This document shows, one piece after another, positions 21,231-34,000 of a stretch of DNA of 64,000 nt. Source of the stretch: Halisarca cf. caerulea (taxonomy: Eukaryota; Porifera; Demospongiae; Chondrillida; Halisarcidae); contig CAUJGJ010000192.1 in assembly GCA_963170055.1 (NCBI GenBank), positions 10,001 to 74,000 of the forward strand. Direction: 5' to 3'. The translations under genes and the position numbers were made by a program. How positions within the stretch are numbered: the stretch's first letter is position 1; each line of letters starts with the position of its first letter. The notes below the pieces were generated by a model. That model saw only the letters and a list, made by a program, of their open reading frames with translations, made no database searches and was not told the DNA's origin.

Positions 21231-24200
21231 ATGCGATCCATTATGGTATATTATGGACCATTGATGGTTCTGAATTGGGTACGGGTGCTGTAAGCAGCAT
21301 GTATCCCAATCGTATTGATGCTTTGGCTCCACAAGCAGGACAGTTTCGACTGAACATCCTCAATGTTTCTAGTTTGGGAGTGTCCTTTGTTGCCTGCAGT
21401 TTATCAGCTTTGAACAGTAGTGCTGTTCAAGTGGGAGTAACACCAACATCAGCACCGGAGAATATCTCTGTTGTTAGCAGTAAGTACATAGTGAAGCTAA
21501 TTATACACTTATACATATTTTACAATATGTAATCTGATTCAATGTTTTAGGTAATGACATGTCATCTTTTGTCAAACTTTGCTACTCATAATGTGTCAAT
21601 ATTCCGCCACATTAAAATTTACACGAAGGAAAATTGACTAATTTAAAACAAAAACTAGATTAATTTGAGTGCTTTGCAGGTGTAAGCCTGTACACATACG
21701 TCTTTGTCACTCAAGGAGCTTGCTGATCTGCAGCCTACCAGAATAGGTGGGTGTGGTACCTCTCATAGCAAGCTTAACACTGGCACTGTACTTTAGACAA
21801 TTTATGGTCTTTTGATGATGGCTCTGTCTTAAGTGTGGAATATAGGTATATATCCTGAATGTTCTGATGATATGAAAATTGGAACCATACAAGGGAGTTT
21901 AGACTTGGAGTGTAGCAGCATATTTCATGCAACACATTACAAGTTGGGAGTGTCTCTGTATAGGCTGTAGGATAATAGGCTCACTACACTGCATGGTGGA
22001 TTGAAATGTGGAACAAACACCATTCACTTGGTCTATCAACCATGGAATCACCGTTGCTAGGAGAGATTCCTGGAAATAATACCTAGAGTTGCCTGGTCAA
22101 CAACGGGTTGCATGCATGCATGATTCATCCTCTTTGCAATATTTTATTGCCTCCGGTCCTGTCATTGACTGTCACTAATAATATTATTATAGTGGCTATT
22201 GATATCAGTTTACTCATTCTGATGCAATTGTACACAGGTAGTGGTTTTAGTTTAGAAACAATATAAAATTGGCTGCCCATTGCGAGTACATTGAATTAAA
22301 AATTTAATGCATTTCTAGTTAGGAAGTGCAGACTGAGTATGGACTGGCAAAGTTTTTTTCTCATCTTAGACCAAAATGATTATCTTTATTATGTTATCTA
22401 TGAATTAGCAATATTATCCCCTTATAAGTGTGATTTATTGTAATGCTTTTAGCCTTGCTCTTAAATTCTTGAAGTTTTAACTGAAGGGAGGCCACATTGT
22501 CTAGTATGACGTCACTGTTACTTTTGTTTGAAAAGCAGTGTTTACACACGAATATTTATGTACTAATTATTATGTAGGCATGCTATGGTTTTGTTTTTAA
22601 ATTATTAGCTGCCCCTGCTCCTGAGATGCCAAGAGTTACTCCTTCCAACACAAGTGTTGAGGTTACAGTCAGTAAGCCAAGTGGACTGTGTGAAGGTCTT
22701 AGGAGTAGTCAGATAACCTATGAATTCAAGGTGTACAGGAGTAATAGTTTAGTGACAACTGAAAATGTAACCACCTCTGGACCAACTGCAACTGCTACCT
22801 TATCTGGTCTCAACAGTGCTACAGAGTACAGAGTGGAAATCCAAGGAATTGTTAATGTGGTCAGCCAGAGTATGTCAGTATCTGAGACCTTTAATACATC
22901 TGGTATGTTTGATGTACTTATGTATACGTATGTGCATGTAGTGGGTTTATGTGCTGCCACGTATGCATTTTCTTACCAATGCATATGGATAGTTGAGTAC
23001 GTAGCGAGTTTTATATTTCCGCCACGTTAGCGGAGTGGGTTTGAGCTATCCACGCATTTGATTAGTTTTGGGTAACATTTATTCGATTTAGTCCCATTTT
23101 AGGTCACTTTGGACGCGAATAACTTGGAAGGTGCTTGTCGAAATTTGCAGTAGCTAAAACTGGCAAAGAGGGACGTTTGTGCCCTACGAGGCTAGGCAAA
23201 AGATTTGTTCAAAAGTCTAAAACTTCGCTATTTGGAAAAGTAAAAAACTCACTTTCTGCCTCCTGGTGCTGAATAGCTCTAATGTAGAAAAGCGATCGAT
23301 GCATTAAAGCACAGAACTGGCCATATCTCGGGAAGACTTTTTTGTTTGTTGAAAATTGTCTTTGCTTTTGGCAGGGTTCTGCCTATTTTGTTTTGGGGCT
23401 GTGAATTTGTCAGCCATCTTGGTCAACATGTTCTGCCACGAGACGGTCATGTGTACATGACGTCGACGCTGACCACGCACTGTCTTGTGAGTAATGCGCT
23501 TTAATTGCATACATCTAGTAATAAATTATTACCTAATACTTCAGGAATACACATATATTATTCACTTCTGTCTATTCTAGCTACAGTACATACTGGCAAC
23601 AATGACATCATTATGGTAAATATTCCAATTAGTTTGTATGTTTACTTATTGATGAATGTACCTTAAGGCTACAAATGTTAGCGGGTACTAACTTTAGTAA
23701 AATTAGTGAGGAGCCTCAATTTCATTAACTTAAGTGCCCGCTAACAATTATACCCACCAATAAATGTACCCGCTAATATGTTGTATTGTACAATTTCTAT
23801 GAATGTACTGTGCACTGCACGGGTGAAAATGGCGGCTCCAAACAGATTTAAAACCTTCGGAAAGCCAGCGAAATAAACAGCAACCAGTGAACCAAATACA
23901 TTTAAAGTTAAAATAATCATACTGTAACATATATTCGTTTTAATAATACTACTGAAACTAGCAAGAAGATTTGTTCCACAGTACACAGCTAGTGCACACA
24001 CATTTATAAAGAATGAATATAATAATGACATTAATCTTAGCATTGAAGCTGTTGTTGAAGTACCCAGGTATATCCTTTTATTTTTTTCCTGTTTTTGTAG
24101 AGTCTTCTACTACAGCAAGTCCTTCACCCACAAACTCAGGTATATAACGTATATGTCCATGGTTTGCGAGGATACTACTTGTGTTTATTTAGTGGATAAT

Positions 24201-25939
24201 TGTGGCAGTTATCAGGTTGTCGGAGACGACTATAATATTATAAATTTGTGGGCAGCCAGAAATATCCAACCTACTTGCTCACTTTGGTGCACATGGCATA
24301 GCTTGCATACTACTTATCAGGTAAGTGTCATGCGTAAGCGCATTTCTGGTTTATCTATGGATCTAAAGAATATTCCAAAACTTGTATGTTTAATATGCGA
24401 GGAGACATCTTTGTGATGATGTCATCAAGCATGTGACATCGAAGCCAATTTGAAAGAAGTGTGATACTGTCTGTACCCTAGGTGGTATACATATATTTTC
24501 GCCCAAGCTGCAGTTAACTCTTGATACTACTGCCCACGACCTATATGTAGTGTTGACCCATGAAAGTCCACAGAAAAGCATTATTTCTGTCTGTCTTGCA
24601 TACTGCTAAGGCCCTGCAAAAGTAGGATTTTACGTTTCTAGTCCCCTTCCTGATCAAAACATATAGGGAAAAAGAAAAAAAGAAAAAACTAGTGAGTATG
24701 CTGGCTCAAACCCTCACCAAAATATTGTAAACTATATATGCAAGTAAAGCTTTGTGCATTCAGCATGAACACATGCACAACCATTGTGTTATTGCGGGAC
24801 TAGTGGCTGTCTGGTTCCTTTTGAACATGCACTCCCTATCTAACTGTGCTTTGTAAGTTTGTATTGTTCAACTTGCTTTGCTTCAGCATTCGCGTGTTAG
24901 CATTGTATAGTCTCAGTTTACAGATAAAGAATATACTTGTTGAAATGCATTTAGCTGGATTGAAAATTAAATTTTAATGAAAATGCATGCCTGGTAGCCT
25001 GGTCAATTTTCAAAATGGCTAACAATAATGAATAAACCTAGAAATATTTTTTGTATGTAATTAAAGGCAAGCAGAAGTAGTTTGTGTCATGTGCTGTTCT
25101 GTTATGAATGACTTTTAGCCCACATATTGTCTTCCTATACTGTATATATGCACAGGGTATTTATAGCTGCCTATGAGAATAGCGTCAAAATGGCTGTCAC
25201 TGAGAAGTTACTGAACTACTTGATGCTTTCTTTGTAGTGTATACAGATGGGTGCAGGCTTGGTCTATTGACTAGATTAGAGTAGTGAATATTTTACTTGC
25301 CACAAAGCTATCACAATAACACTACTGATTTTCAATGAAAGAGAAACCATGTTGATAAATAGCTGTTCTTTTGACGAGCTTTGCCTTTGCCATGGTCAAA
25401 ATCATAGACGATATTCATAAAATTAACATCACAAGGAGGACAAAGTAGCAAATTAACCATTCAAAAATCGTCTGTGGAATAGGCATATGACATATGCCAG
25501 ACTAACTAAAACAGAAGTGCAATAATTAGAATAATTTTTGACCCATAGCAAAGCTGGTGTTTCTTCGACCTCAAAAACAACCATTAATTTTTTATGACAT
25601 TTCACATAATATACATAGTTGCATCATCACCAAAGTCGTCATCTCTTTCCGTTCTGTTGATTCATGAACTATCAAATGCCATCTAAAATATGCTAAATGA
25701 CGTGTCAAGGATTGTCACTAATTAATGACATTGAAAACAAGCACCGCCCACAATTTGAACAAGCAACAGGCAGTTACAAACATCCTGTGTGTGTAGATTA
25801 TCATAACAATATTATCGCTTTGCAGCTATCAGAGCAGCAGTTGGTAGTGCTCTTGGAGGACTTGTCCTGGTAATCCTAATTGCCATAATATTGTGATAGT
25901 GGTCTCTTTGCATCACATCTAAAAGCAATTCTGTAAAAG
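21231..25939 (+). pseudogene. Receptor paralogue locus A (Ig-FN3-linker-TM), inactivated
   Basis: The exons match locus C. An Ig-like part (21231-21479, 83 codons) reads ILWTIDGSELG...LNVSSLGVSFVAC. An FN3 exon (22609-22902, 98 codons) reads PRVTPSNTSVEVTV...LNSATEYRVEI. A 13-codon linker (24101-24139) reads SSTTASPSPTNS. The transmembrane exon (25826-25939) has exactly the 114-base length of its locus C counterpart. All are phase 1 at both ends with AG/GT borders. Two features argue for a dead gene: the Ig exon lacks the half with the first cysteine and strand, and the transmembrane exon reads LVLVILIAIIL then TGA TAG (25894-25899) before recovering homology (TSKSNSVK). No EGF exon lies between FN3 and linker, unlike locus C. 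If expressed, the product would end just after its membrane segment with no cytoplasmic tail. Confidence 0.75.
22903..25825. other. Introns of locus A
   Basis: Apart from the linker exon at 24101-24139, no coding sequence was recognised. A 35-base block at 23581-23615 has splice-like borders but breaks the phase-1 pattern. The frame opening ATGGCGGCTCCAAAC near 23828 stops after 15 codons. Confidence 0.45.
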
Positions 25940-28566
25940 GTTTGTATTCCTTTGTGTGTACTGCTGCTTAAATAATGTAAATGTGATGTATACATTTTGC
26001 TGCATAATATGTTCCTTCAAGCTTCTATCATTACTCATAATATAACTGATTATCAACTGTATACCAGTGAGCAATGAATAAAGCCTTGTGCATGGAAATT
26101 CTCCCTGTCATAGGCAGCTGACTTGTTTTCAATCTATTTACCCCCAGTGTCCTTTAAATAGAAGTTCCACTGTATGTACCATACGTGCTCAATATTTGCA
26201 GCTCCTGGACAAAACTTTCATGGATTACAGATATTTCACAATGCATTTGTGGATCCCTCTCAAATCCTTTTGTTGGTCTTGCATTGATAGAAACATTCTT
26301 TGGTTGTTGATGAAGGCCATTTGGGGAATAGAGCAAAGACACTGCATTGCTTTGCAATGAACACAGTTCCTTTTTAACGGCCCTTTAGGTCATTGCCCTA
26401 GATCCCAATCTGTGAAAACAGGGAAAGTTTATAACATTTGAGTGTGTATGGTATATTGAAGTTGTTATAGTTGCTTAACCCTTTATCGTGGATAAGCCAC
26501 TATAGTGGCTCGCGTGTGTCCATTCTAAGTTTAGTGGGCTAAATTTAGTGGGCTAAATGGTTTGATTGCATACTGTATATATGTAGTCGTGCACAAGCCT
26601 CTATAGTGGTTCCTTCTTTTCTCAATCTTTTTCGAAGTGAGTTTGTCATTGCTTTTTGCACAACTAACTCTATTAAAACTAGTCATGGCAAGCTGATAAG
26701 AAGCTAGGTCAAATGAATACATAACATAAGAAAATTTCTGCACACGGACTTACTTGGACAAGAGCAAAAACTTAGTTTACACAAACCTACCAGCGACTGT
26801 TGAAAATAAACATTGCTCAAACAGCTTACTTTCACCACACAAACCTTCCAAAAGTAGCGTCAATACATTGTAGGATAGAGAACAGACCAGAATTGTGTGA
26901 TAGTTCAATAAATATAATACTATATGGCACCAATGACTTATGTTGCTACAGTATTGTTTACACCGTAATGATACGTTTTGAAAATGCTATGTTTAGTATA
27001 GAAAGACACCGTGGACACTGTAAGCTTCAATCGTATCATTTGATAACTTACTAATTTCTACCGAAAAGTGCCAATACTTCAGAATGGGTCCCTGTTTTAA
27101 ATAGAGAATCTTATAATGTGGAGAGATCTAGTCTTTGTCTTGGCTTAGCATCGAGAGTAACAGCGTACAGTAACTTAGTATGTTGAAAGAAACTTACGGG
27201 CTGATCAAGAGCCACCGTTTTTTTAGTGTGCTTTATTATTATATGTGTACAGTATATTATCGCTAGAAGCAGTACATACCTGATCAATGCTTGTTGAGAA
27301 TCGTTTCTATTTCTTCATTCGCTGCAGAAACTTGCAAATTCCACATATGGTAGCGGTAGGTCTTCTTTGTTTAGAAGCTTCTGCATAGTCAATGCTTCCT
27401 TTTCCCAGGTTGATAGCGATCTGAAACCTAACCATTTCCTTTGATTATCATTAAACTTATACATTAAACTTTGCCTTGTTTACGCAAATGCTCAGCCAAT
27501 GCATGGCTATTATCCTGCCAGGTATTGATGCAAAACAGCTATGTTTATATTAACTCAATTTGGCTGTGTTAATTTTTGTTGCCTATATGATATTATGCTA
27601 AGTAATAATATGTTTGGTAGGGATGAATCTAGCCCTGGCCAGTATTATTTAGGGGGGGCATGGGATAGTTGAAGTAAACTTGCTGTGCTTTTTCACCGCG
27701 TGTAGCTCTTTTTAATGCATGCTCTTTTTAATGCATGTGGCTATGACATCATAAAAATGACTGCCAACGGCCATAAACTGATTGTAGATCATCAAAATTG
27801 ACATTCAGTACAATCAAACTTCATAATATTTATCCTAGAACATCTCTTATAATGTTGATTTGTAATATTATATCAGGCACTAAATAGTGTTAGCTGTAGA
27901 GTTTAAAGTAATATAATTATTTTGCAATAACTTTCAGATCTGGGCAGGGGGAGCCTGGGCCCCCAAGCCCCGCCCCCTAAATCCGTTCCTGTTTGGAGGG
28001 AGGCATGCACCCTTATCTCCCACGACCACATGTTGAGCCACTTTAATGGCTTGTAATGCATTATTTGTGGGTTTTATATAACATGTGTTGCAACTCAAGA
28101 GTGCCTGACTTGTGTTCTATGTGAAGCTTATCGGACATGCATGGAATTGGACTTATCTCTTGAGATTAGTCATTTGTTCAAGTAATCTATGTTCTCTTCT
28201 TTCAGAGCTTAACTCATGATGCTTATGCTAGGTCGAGAACTGAAAAGCCTCAACTATGCTGTAGGTACTGATGGTGTGTATTCTTATGCTATCTTTTAGT
28301 CGATTGATATTGTATTATATTATTTCTTATATAATAACATATGTACCATTATATTAATTCATTTATTCTGGCCACGCCAGTCAATAGTGGCACTCGAATT
28401 ACATATCAACATCATATCAATATACACATATTGTGTAATTGACGTGTAATTTCTGATTTACTTCTCTACAAATACTCTAGACTGCATAAACAACCTTACC
28501 CGTGGAAAACTTGAAACCACGGGTGGGGTATCCCTGAATTTTGATTAGTACAGTTAAATTAATGTA
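25940..28566. other. Non-coding region between locus A and the tail exon
   Basis: No gene recognised. A possible acceptor at about 28206 (TTTCAG) is followed by an early in-frame stop. G-rich and C-rich words near 27652 and 27950-28000 resemble degenerate ends of the GGGGCGGATCCAGG-type repeat. Confidence 0.45.
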
Positions 28567-28682
28567 TTATAATAATATTTCGATCTGGATATTAACGTGA
28601 ATGTACATAGCATTGGAACAGACAGCATGGACTTCAGAAGGATCATCATAGATCACACCTCCGTCCACTGGTCCATTATAGA
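28567..28682 (-). CDS. Orphan receptor tail exon (YDDP motif)
   Basis: Minus-strand translation reads [20 protein letters not shown] then CSNAMY and a stop at 28567-28569. It closely matches the start of the locus C tail exon ([18 protein letters not shown]), including the VIYDDP tyrosine motif, a possible SH2-domain docking site when phosphorylated. The frame is closed by TGA just upstream, so the exon must begin after the AG at 28683-28684, giving phase 1. It lies 2.3 kb downstream of the locus B stop on the same strand. It may be an alternative last exon of locus B or a relic of another copy. The second half of the locus C tail, with two PSPAY motifs, is absent. Confidence 0.5.
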
Positions 28683-30085
28683 CTCAATATCCAAGCTATT
28701 ACTGCTATCAAAGAGATTCAATATTGCTTATAAGAATTAATGTAAAGAAAGTTACAGCCTGCAGCTTATCTTTGTATATGTACCCTAGCTCTGACCTAGA
28801 GTGACGAATGAAAATATGTAGCTGTACATGGTGACCCACTAGCAAAAGTATATGAAGGTATGCCCTGTACACGTGGCAGTAATATTCCTTCACAATTGGA
28901 CCCCCCCCCCCCCCCCCGTCACATTCTACTTGCAATGAATCACAGAGAAATATTCCCTCCTATAGACTTTGCCTTACATTGCAAAATGTACATTATGTAT
29001 CTAAGTAGTAGCATACAATGCTCTTTAGTTGCAATAATATAATTCTATGTATTGTGAATTGCTAAGTTAATTCAACTCAAATCGAAAACTCTGGAATTGG
29101 CATACAGACTAGGCCATGTAATATATAATGCATTAACCTATACGAGCTGACGTCAGTCAGAGATTACAACCTTATGTGAGAGGCTCAATTTACTTTGCAT
29201 GTTAAATGAACAAATGTATATCTACTTGATAAGTTGATTATGTACAGCAGGCACGTACACGTATACACACATGCATGCATTAATGATTTCAAAATTTATA
29301 GTAATATGTTTTATGCATATATCATGGAACTTAAGCTTGCAGGCCGACCCCTGCATGAATTGTAGATCATGTGCACCCCTTATTACAGATACATGCATGC
29401 CACGTATGCACTGCATGGAGACAAATGATTCTCCATTTTTCATGATCACCCTAGTCTGGTGCAACTACATTTCTACAATTGCAATTACTAATTACAGATT
29501 AATTCTTGGATGCCTGCATAAGTTAATACACCCTACCGAGATTTCATTATGTGGTGACCTAAATCATGTGATTGATGATATTTTCCTGCTTCCACCAGCC
29601 ACCCGGTTAACTGTAGCACAGAAAATAGCCTCAAACTAGCAAAAATCTACCTTCTTAGGGGTCAAAATATATCCACAGATATAAACAATATCCATCACAG
29701 TAGTTGCATCATGGTAATTGTGTAATTTGATGCAAATAGCAAAAGAATACCAATTACCATTACAACTTCTCTGAGACTGAAACAGGTCAATTATACAATT
29801 ACATTACCATTACAGGCAAATGTATACCTAATTACAATTGATTACAAGTCATAGTGCATCACAACATTATACCATAGATAATGCCAACCTTTATCAATGG
29901 TTATCCAATTCATCACCGTGCATGACAATGTCCCCAAACTTCCGCATAAGTCCGAATATTAGTTACTTTCAGATGTAAACATTGTTATACAGCTGTGTCA
30001 AATATCAATTTGCCTAAATGTTTTATTGGCCTAGCGCAGTGTGTGTTATAGCATGTTTGTGTGTGTGTGTGTGTGTGTTTGTGTT

Positions 30086-30144
<59 letters not shown>

Positions 30145-30234
30145 TGTGTTTTATGTGTGTGTCGTGCACGTGTCATGTGTATGCATCGTGCACGTGTGTG
30201 TGTGTGTGTGTGTGCGTGTGTGTGTGTGCATGTG

Positions 30235-30277
<43 letters not shown>

Positions 30278-30302
30278 CATGTGCGTGTGTGTGTGTGTGT
30301 GT

Positions 30303-30372
<70 letters not shown>

Positions 30373-30436
30373 ATGTGTGTGTATCATGTGCGTGTGTATG
30401 TATGTACATGTGTGTATGTGTGTGTGTGTGTGTGTG

Positions 30437-30487
<51 letters not shown>

Positions 30488-31025
30488 TGTGTATGTGTGT
30501 GTGTACATGTGTGTGCGTGTACAGTTACTGGTATATAACAATGTCCTCACAGGATAAGCTATTTCTTATCAGTTAATATACACTCCCTTTGCCACACTTT
30601 TCTTTAATCACCTTGCGCTGACGCCCTCGGTGTTTTAGGAAAAGTGTGATTGTATTAGCTGCACATCCCACTTGGGAGGGATACAACTAATTCATACATA
30701 AATTATGTTATAATATTATTATACCAATATATAATGCACCTATAGGTAGTAAGAATCGTCAACCACATGCAGTATATGTCATTTGGTCCATCAAGTGGAT
30801 TTTACAATAATTATACATTACAATATACAGTTCTTTTTATTGATTAAAAAGAAAATAAGACAATTGTCTGAATACAGCCATGTCCTTCAGTATACTAACC
30901 AACAGCTCAAAATAGCACATTCACTATTATAAATAATATGTTTTGACTCGAACTAACTTAAACTATCTGATAAAAATTAGTATGTGTAAGGGAGGGTTTG
31001 CTATCTATAACATAGTAACTTATAG
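28683..31025. other. Non-coding region with (GT)n tract
   Basis: The long (GT)n tract lies at 30056-30530 and a poly-C run at 28901-28917. The plus-strand open frame at 29271-29639 has no recognisable family. Otherwise nothing was seen. Confidence 0.5.
30056..30530. repeat. (GT)n microsatellite, about 470 bp
   Basis: GT dinucleotides with scattered GTGCATGTG, ATCATGTGCGTG and GTACATGTG interruptions. It is the longest simple repeat in the window; all open frames over it are artefacts. Confidence 0.95.
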
Positions 31026-34000
31026 TCAATACAGAGTATCCATTCTCTTCTCAACTGAACAGTAGGCAGGATTTTCCCTTATTTCTATTTCCGCATAAGC
31101 CTCTTCCGGTCCCTTCTCATACAGGTTACGAATGTTTTGACTAAAATGAGCTGAAATGCCACCTTTTCTCAGATAGTAACACCTTGTCAGTAGGAAGACC
31201 ACCACTGTAGTGATGATGGTGACTAGAGGGACCAGAACACTAACAGGCACTATTGCATACACCACAGAGACACCTGCAGGTAATTAAACAAGACAGGGCA
31301 TTGTATAAACGTGAGGTTATTAGACATGTTGGTTGTAAGAGGTTATTTTTTGTAGTGTCCAATTATTTTTTATCTAGTCTCCACTGTGTCGGGCTTTTTC
31401 ACAGTTTTCATAGCAATTCTGGAGAATTTTTGTAAACATATGCATGGCTTGGTTTTGTGCCAAATCATGAGCATTTCATTGGAGCAACACAGATTTTTAA
31501 CCAGAAATGGGATGTGTCTCAGGAATGTCAAAACATGAGGGCCGCTGTTATAAGATTGCTTTATTTCAGCTGCAATTTCCTCTTTGGTGTAATGATAACT
31601 ACTCAATGATCCAGAAATGTGCCATATTTGAGTGAATTACAGCATATTATATTGACTCCTCCATAGAGGCAACAAATTAGTTATAGTTATTATAATTATA
31701 GTTGGCCTCAGTTTGTTTATATGTCTCAAAATCAGCTGTGTTTTGGGTACCCTTAAAAATAATTTAAAATGGACACAATAAAAAATAATCTGTTCTTTAT
31801 ACATTTCATTTGTAGGACTATAATTGTTTAACATGTTTAAAACGATACTCAAAAATTCTTTCCTTAAAAAGAATCAATATATTTCACCCATCACAAGCTT
31901 CTTCAGACACATGCAATACAAAAATCGTGATCAAACATCACTGGCTATTGCTATTAGTTACCTATTGGCCTACAGTACTACAAGAGACCAATGGGAGAAC
32001 AGATGGATGTATATTCACATGTCTTTAATCAAGAAGTCCCACACTGGGCTGGGGGAGTACTTCTCATCCAGGTTGTAACTCCTGCTTCTCCTAGCTGATG
32101 TGCATGCTTTCCTTGATTCTCCTCACCTTGGTTCTTTTTTCTTTCTCTACGACAGTGGGCTCCCAGTTGGTGCACTGGTTGTAGAACTGCATTGGCATTC
32201 TTCATGTCCCTCTTGTCCACTGCTCGTCTGTGTACATAATCTTTATCTTCAATGGTCTCTGTCTCTCCAATATACACTTAATTCACTGCATTCCCCGCAT
32301 GGTATTCTGTACACAACCCCCTTGTCTTTGGTCTTCTGTGGATCCTTCACCCTTCAAGTTGTCACAATGTTCCTTAACGTGTTCCGCTGGTGGAAAACGG
32401 GGAGTAGTCTATATATCCCACATATCTTGCCTAATTTCTCTGATGTGCCCTTCACATAAGGTATGAAGCAGGGCACCACACAGGAGGAAGTAAGACACAT
32501 CAAGAAGGTGTTCATGAAGAATGGCTACCCAAGAAGGTTGATCACAGAACATTGAAGACATAAAGACTAGAGAAGATGAAGCAGAGCAGCAGGATAGAGG
32601 GAATAGACAAGCACAGTGGCCAAGGAGGAACACACTTGCTTCCTACCTTATGTCAAGGGCACATCAGAGAAATTAGGCAAGATAGATGTAGAAAGTATGG
32701 ACTACTCCCAGCTTTCCACCAGCAGAACACTTCGAGGAACATTTTGACAAATGTGAAGTATCCACAGAAGAACAAAGACAAGGGAGTTGTGTGCAGAATA
32801 CCATGTATGTGGGAAATGCAGTGAAGATTGGAGAGACAGGGATCGAGACCATTGAAGATGAGGATCATGGAACACGGACAAGCAGTGGACAATTTAAAAG
32901 AGGCATGAAGAATGCCAATGCAGTTCTTCAACCATCACATCAACTGGGAGGAATCCACTGTCGTATAACCAAGGAGAGGAGAATTAAGGAAAGCATTCAC
33001 ATCAGGAGAATCAGGAGTTACAACCTGGATGCGGGGTACCCCCTCAGCCCCATGTGGGACTTCCTGATCAAAGATATTATGCATCCATCTGTTCTCCCAT
33101 TGGTCTCTTGTAGGCCAATGGGTAACTAATAGCAATAGCCAGTGAATCGGATTGGTGTATTGCATGTGCCTGAAGAAGCCCATGATGGGTGAAACGTTGC
33201 TTGCACTATTGATTATTTTTAGGGAAAGAATTGTTGAGAATTGTTATAGACATGTTAAACAATGGCCCTACAACTGAAAAGTGTAGGACATTGTGTATAT
33301 TATATGAAAATTATATGATCATGATAATAAACTGTAACATTATTATATTGACAATGTACCTGATGAACCTTTGTAATTGTCACAAGCGTGTAAGTGGCAA
33401 TAAAAAACTACATGCGATCGTGTGATATAGGCTGTGTGCCACAAAGAAAGGTTGCATGATAAAAAGCTGTAGTGAAACGTCTCTAAACCAAGCACCCTTT
33501 GGATCAAAGAAAATGTTTAGTATTATAATATTATGCATATAATTATATAGAGAGAGGTTTTTAGATTATATAGGTTGCATGTGCAAGTACATACAACAAA
33601 GGTAAAGAGAATATGGATGGTTTAGAGATGATTCCAGATTATTGAGGGTTCCGTTTAGAGAGGTTTCACTGGTTTCACTTTATGTCCATAGAATACACCC
33701 ACACACAGGCAAATAAAGACATGGTATAAAAGACATAATAGTTATACTATGTATATACATACAATGCAATAATATTATTATATTGTCCAGTGCACTCCAA
33801 CTACAAACATGTACAAAGCATAATTTTATGCATGTTATAGTGAATTCAAAAAAGAATAAGTAATGGAAGACATGCAGACTTAGTATCTAACGCATATGCA
33901 TGGGAAATCTTGTGGTCACGCAGTCTAAAATACACAATTAAGCACCTATCCAAACAGAGGACATATAGGGCTATGAAACTTAGTATGCATACATAATCAG

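Noticed and set aside
23581..23615. Small exon-like block in locus A
   Set aside because: Its borders look splice-like, but it changes phase from 1 to 0 and has no counterpart in locus C.
29271..29639. 122-codon plus-strand open frame
   Set aside because: No domain, no signal of selection visible and no splice partners.
29985..30576. Long Cys/Val and His/Thr open frames
   Set aside because: They arise only from the (GT)n tract.
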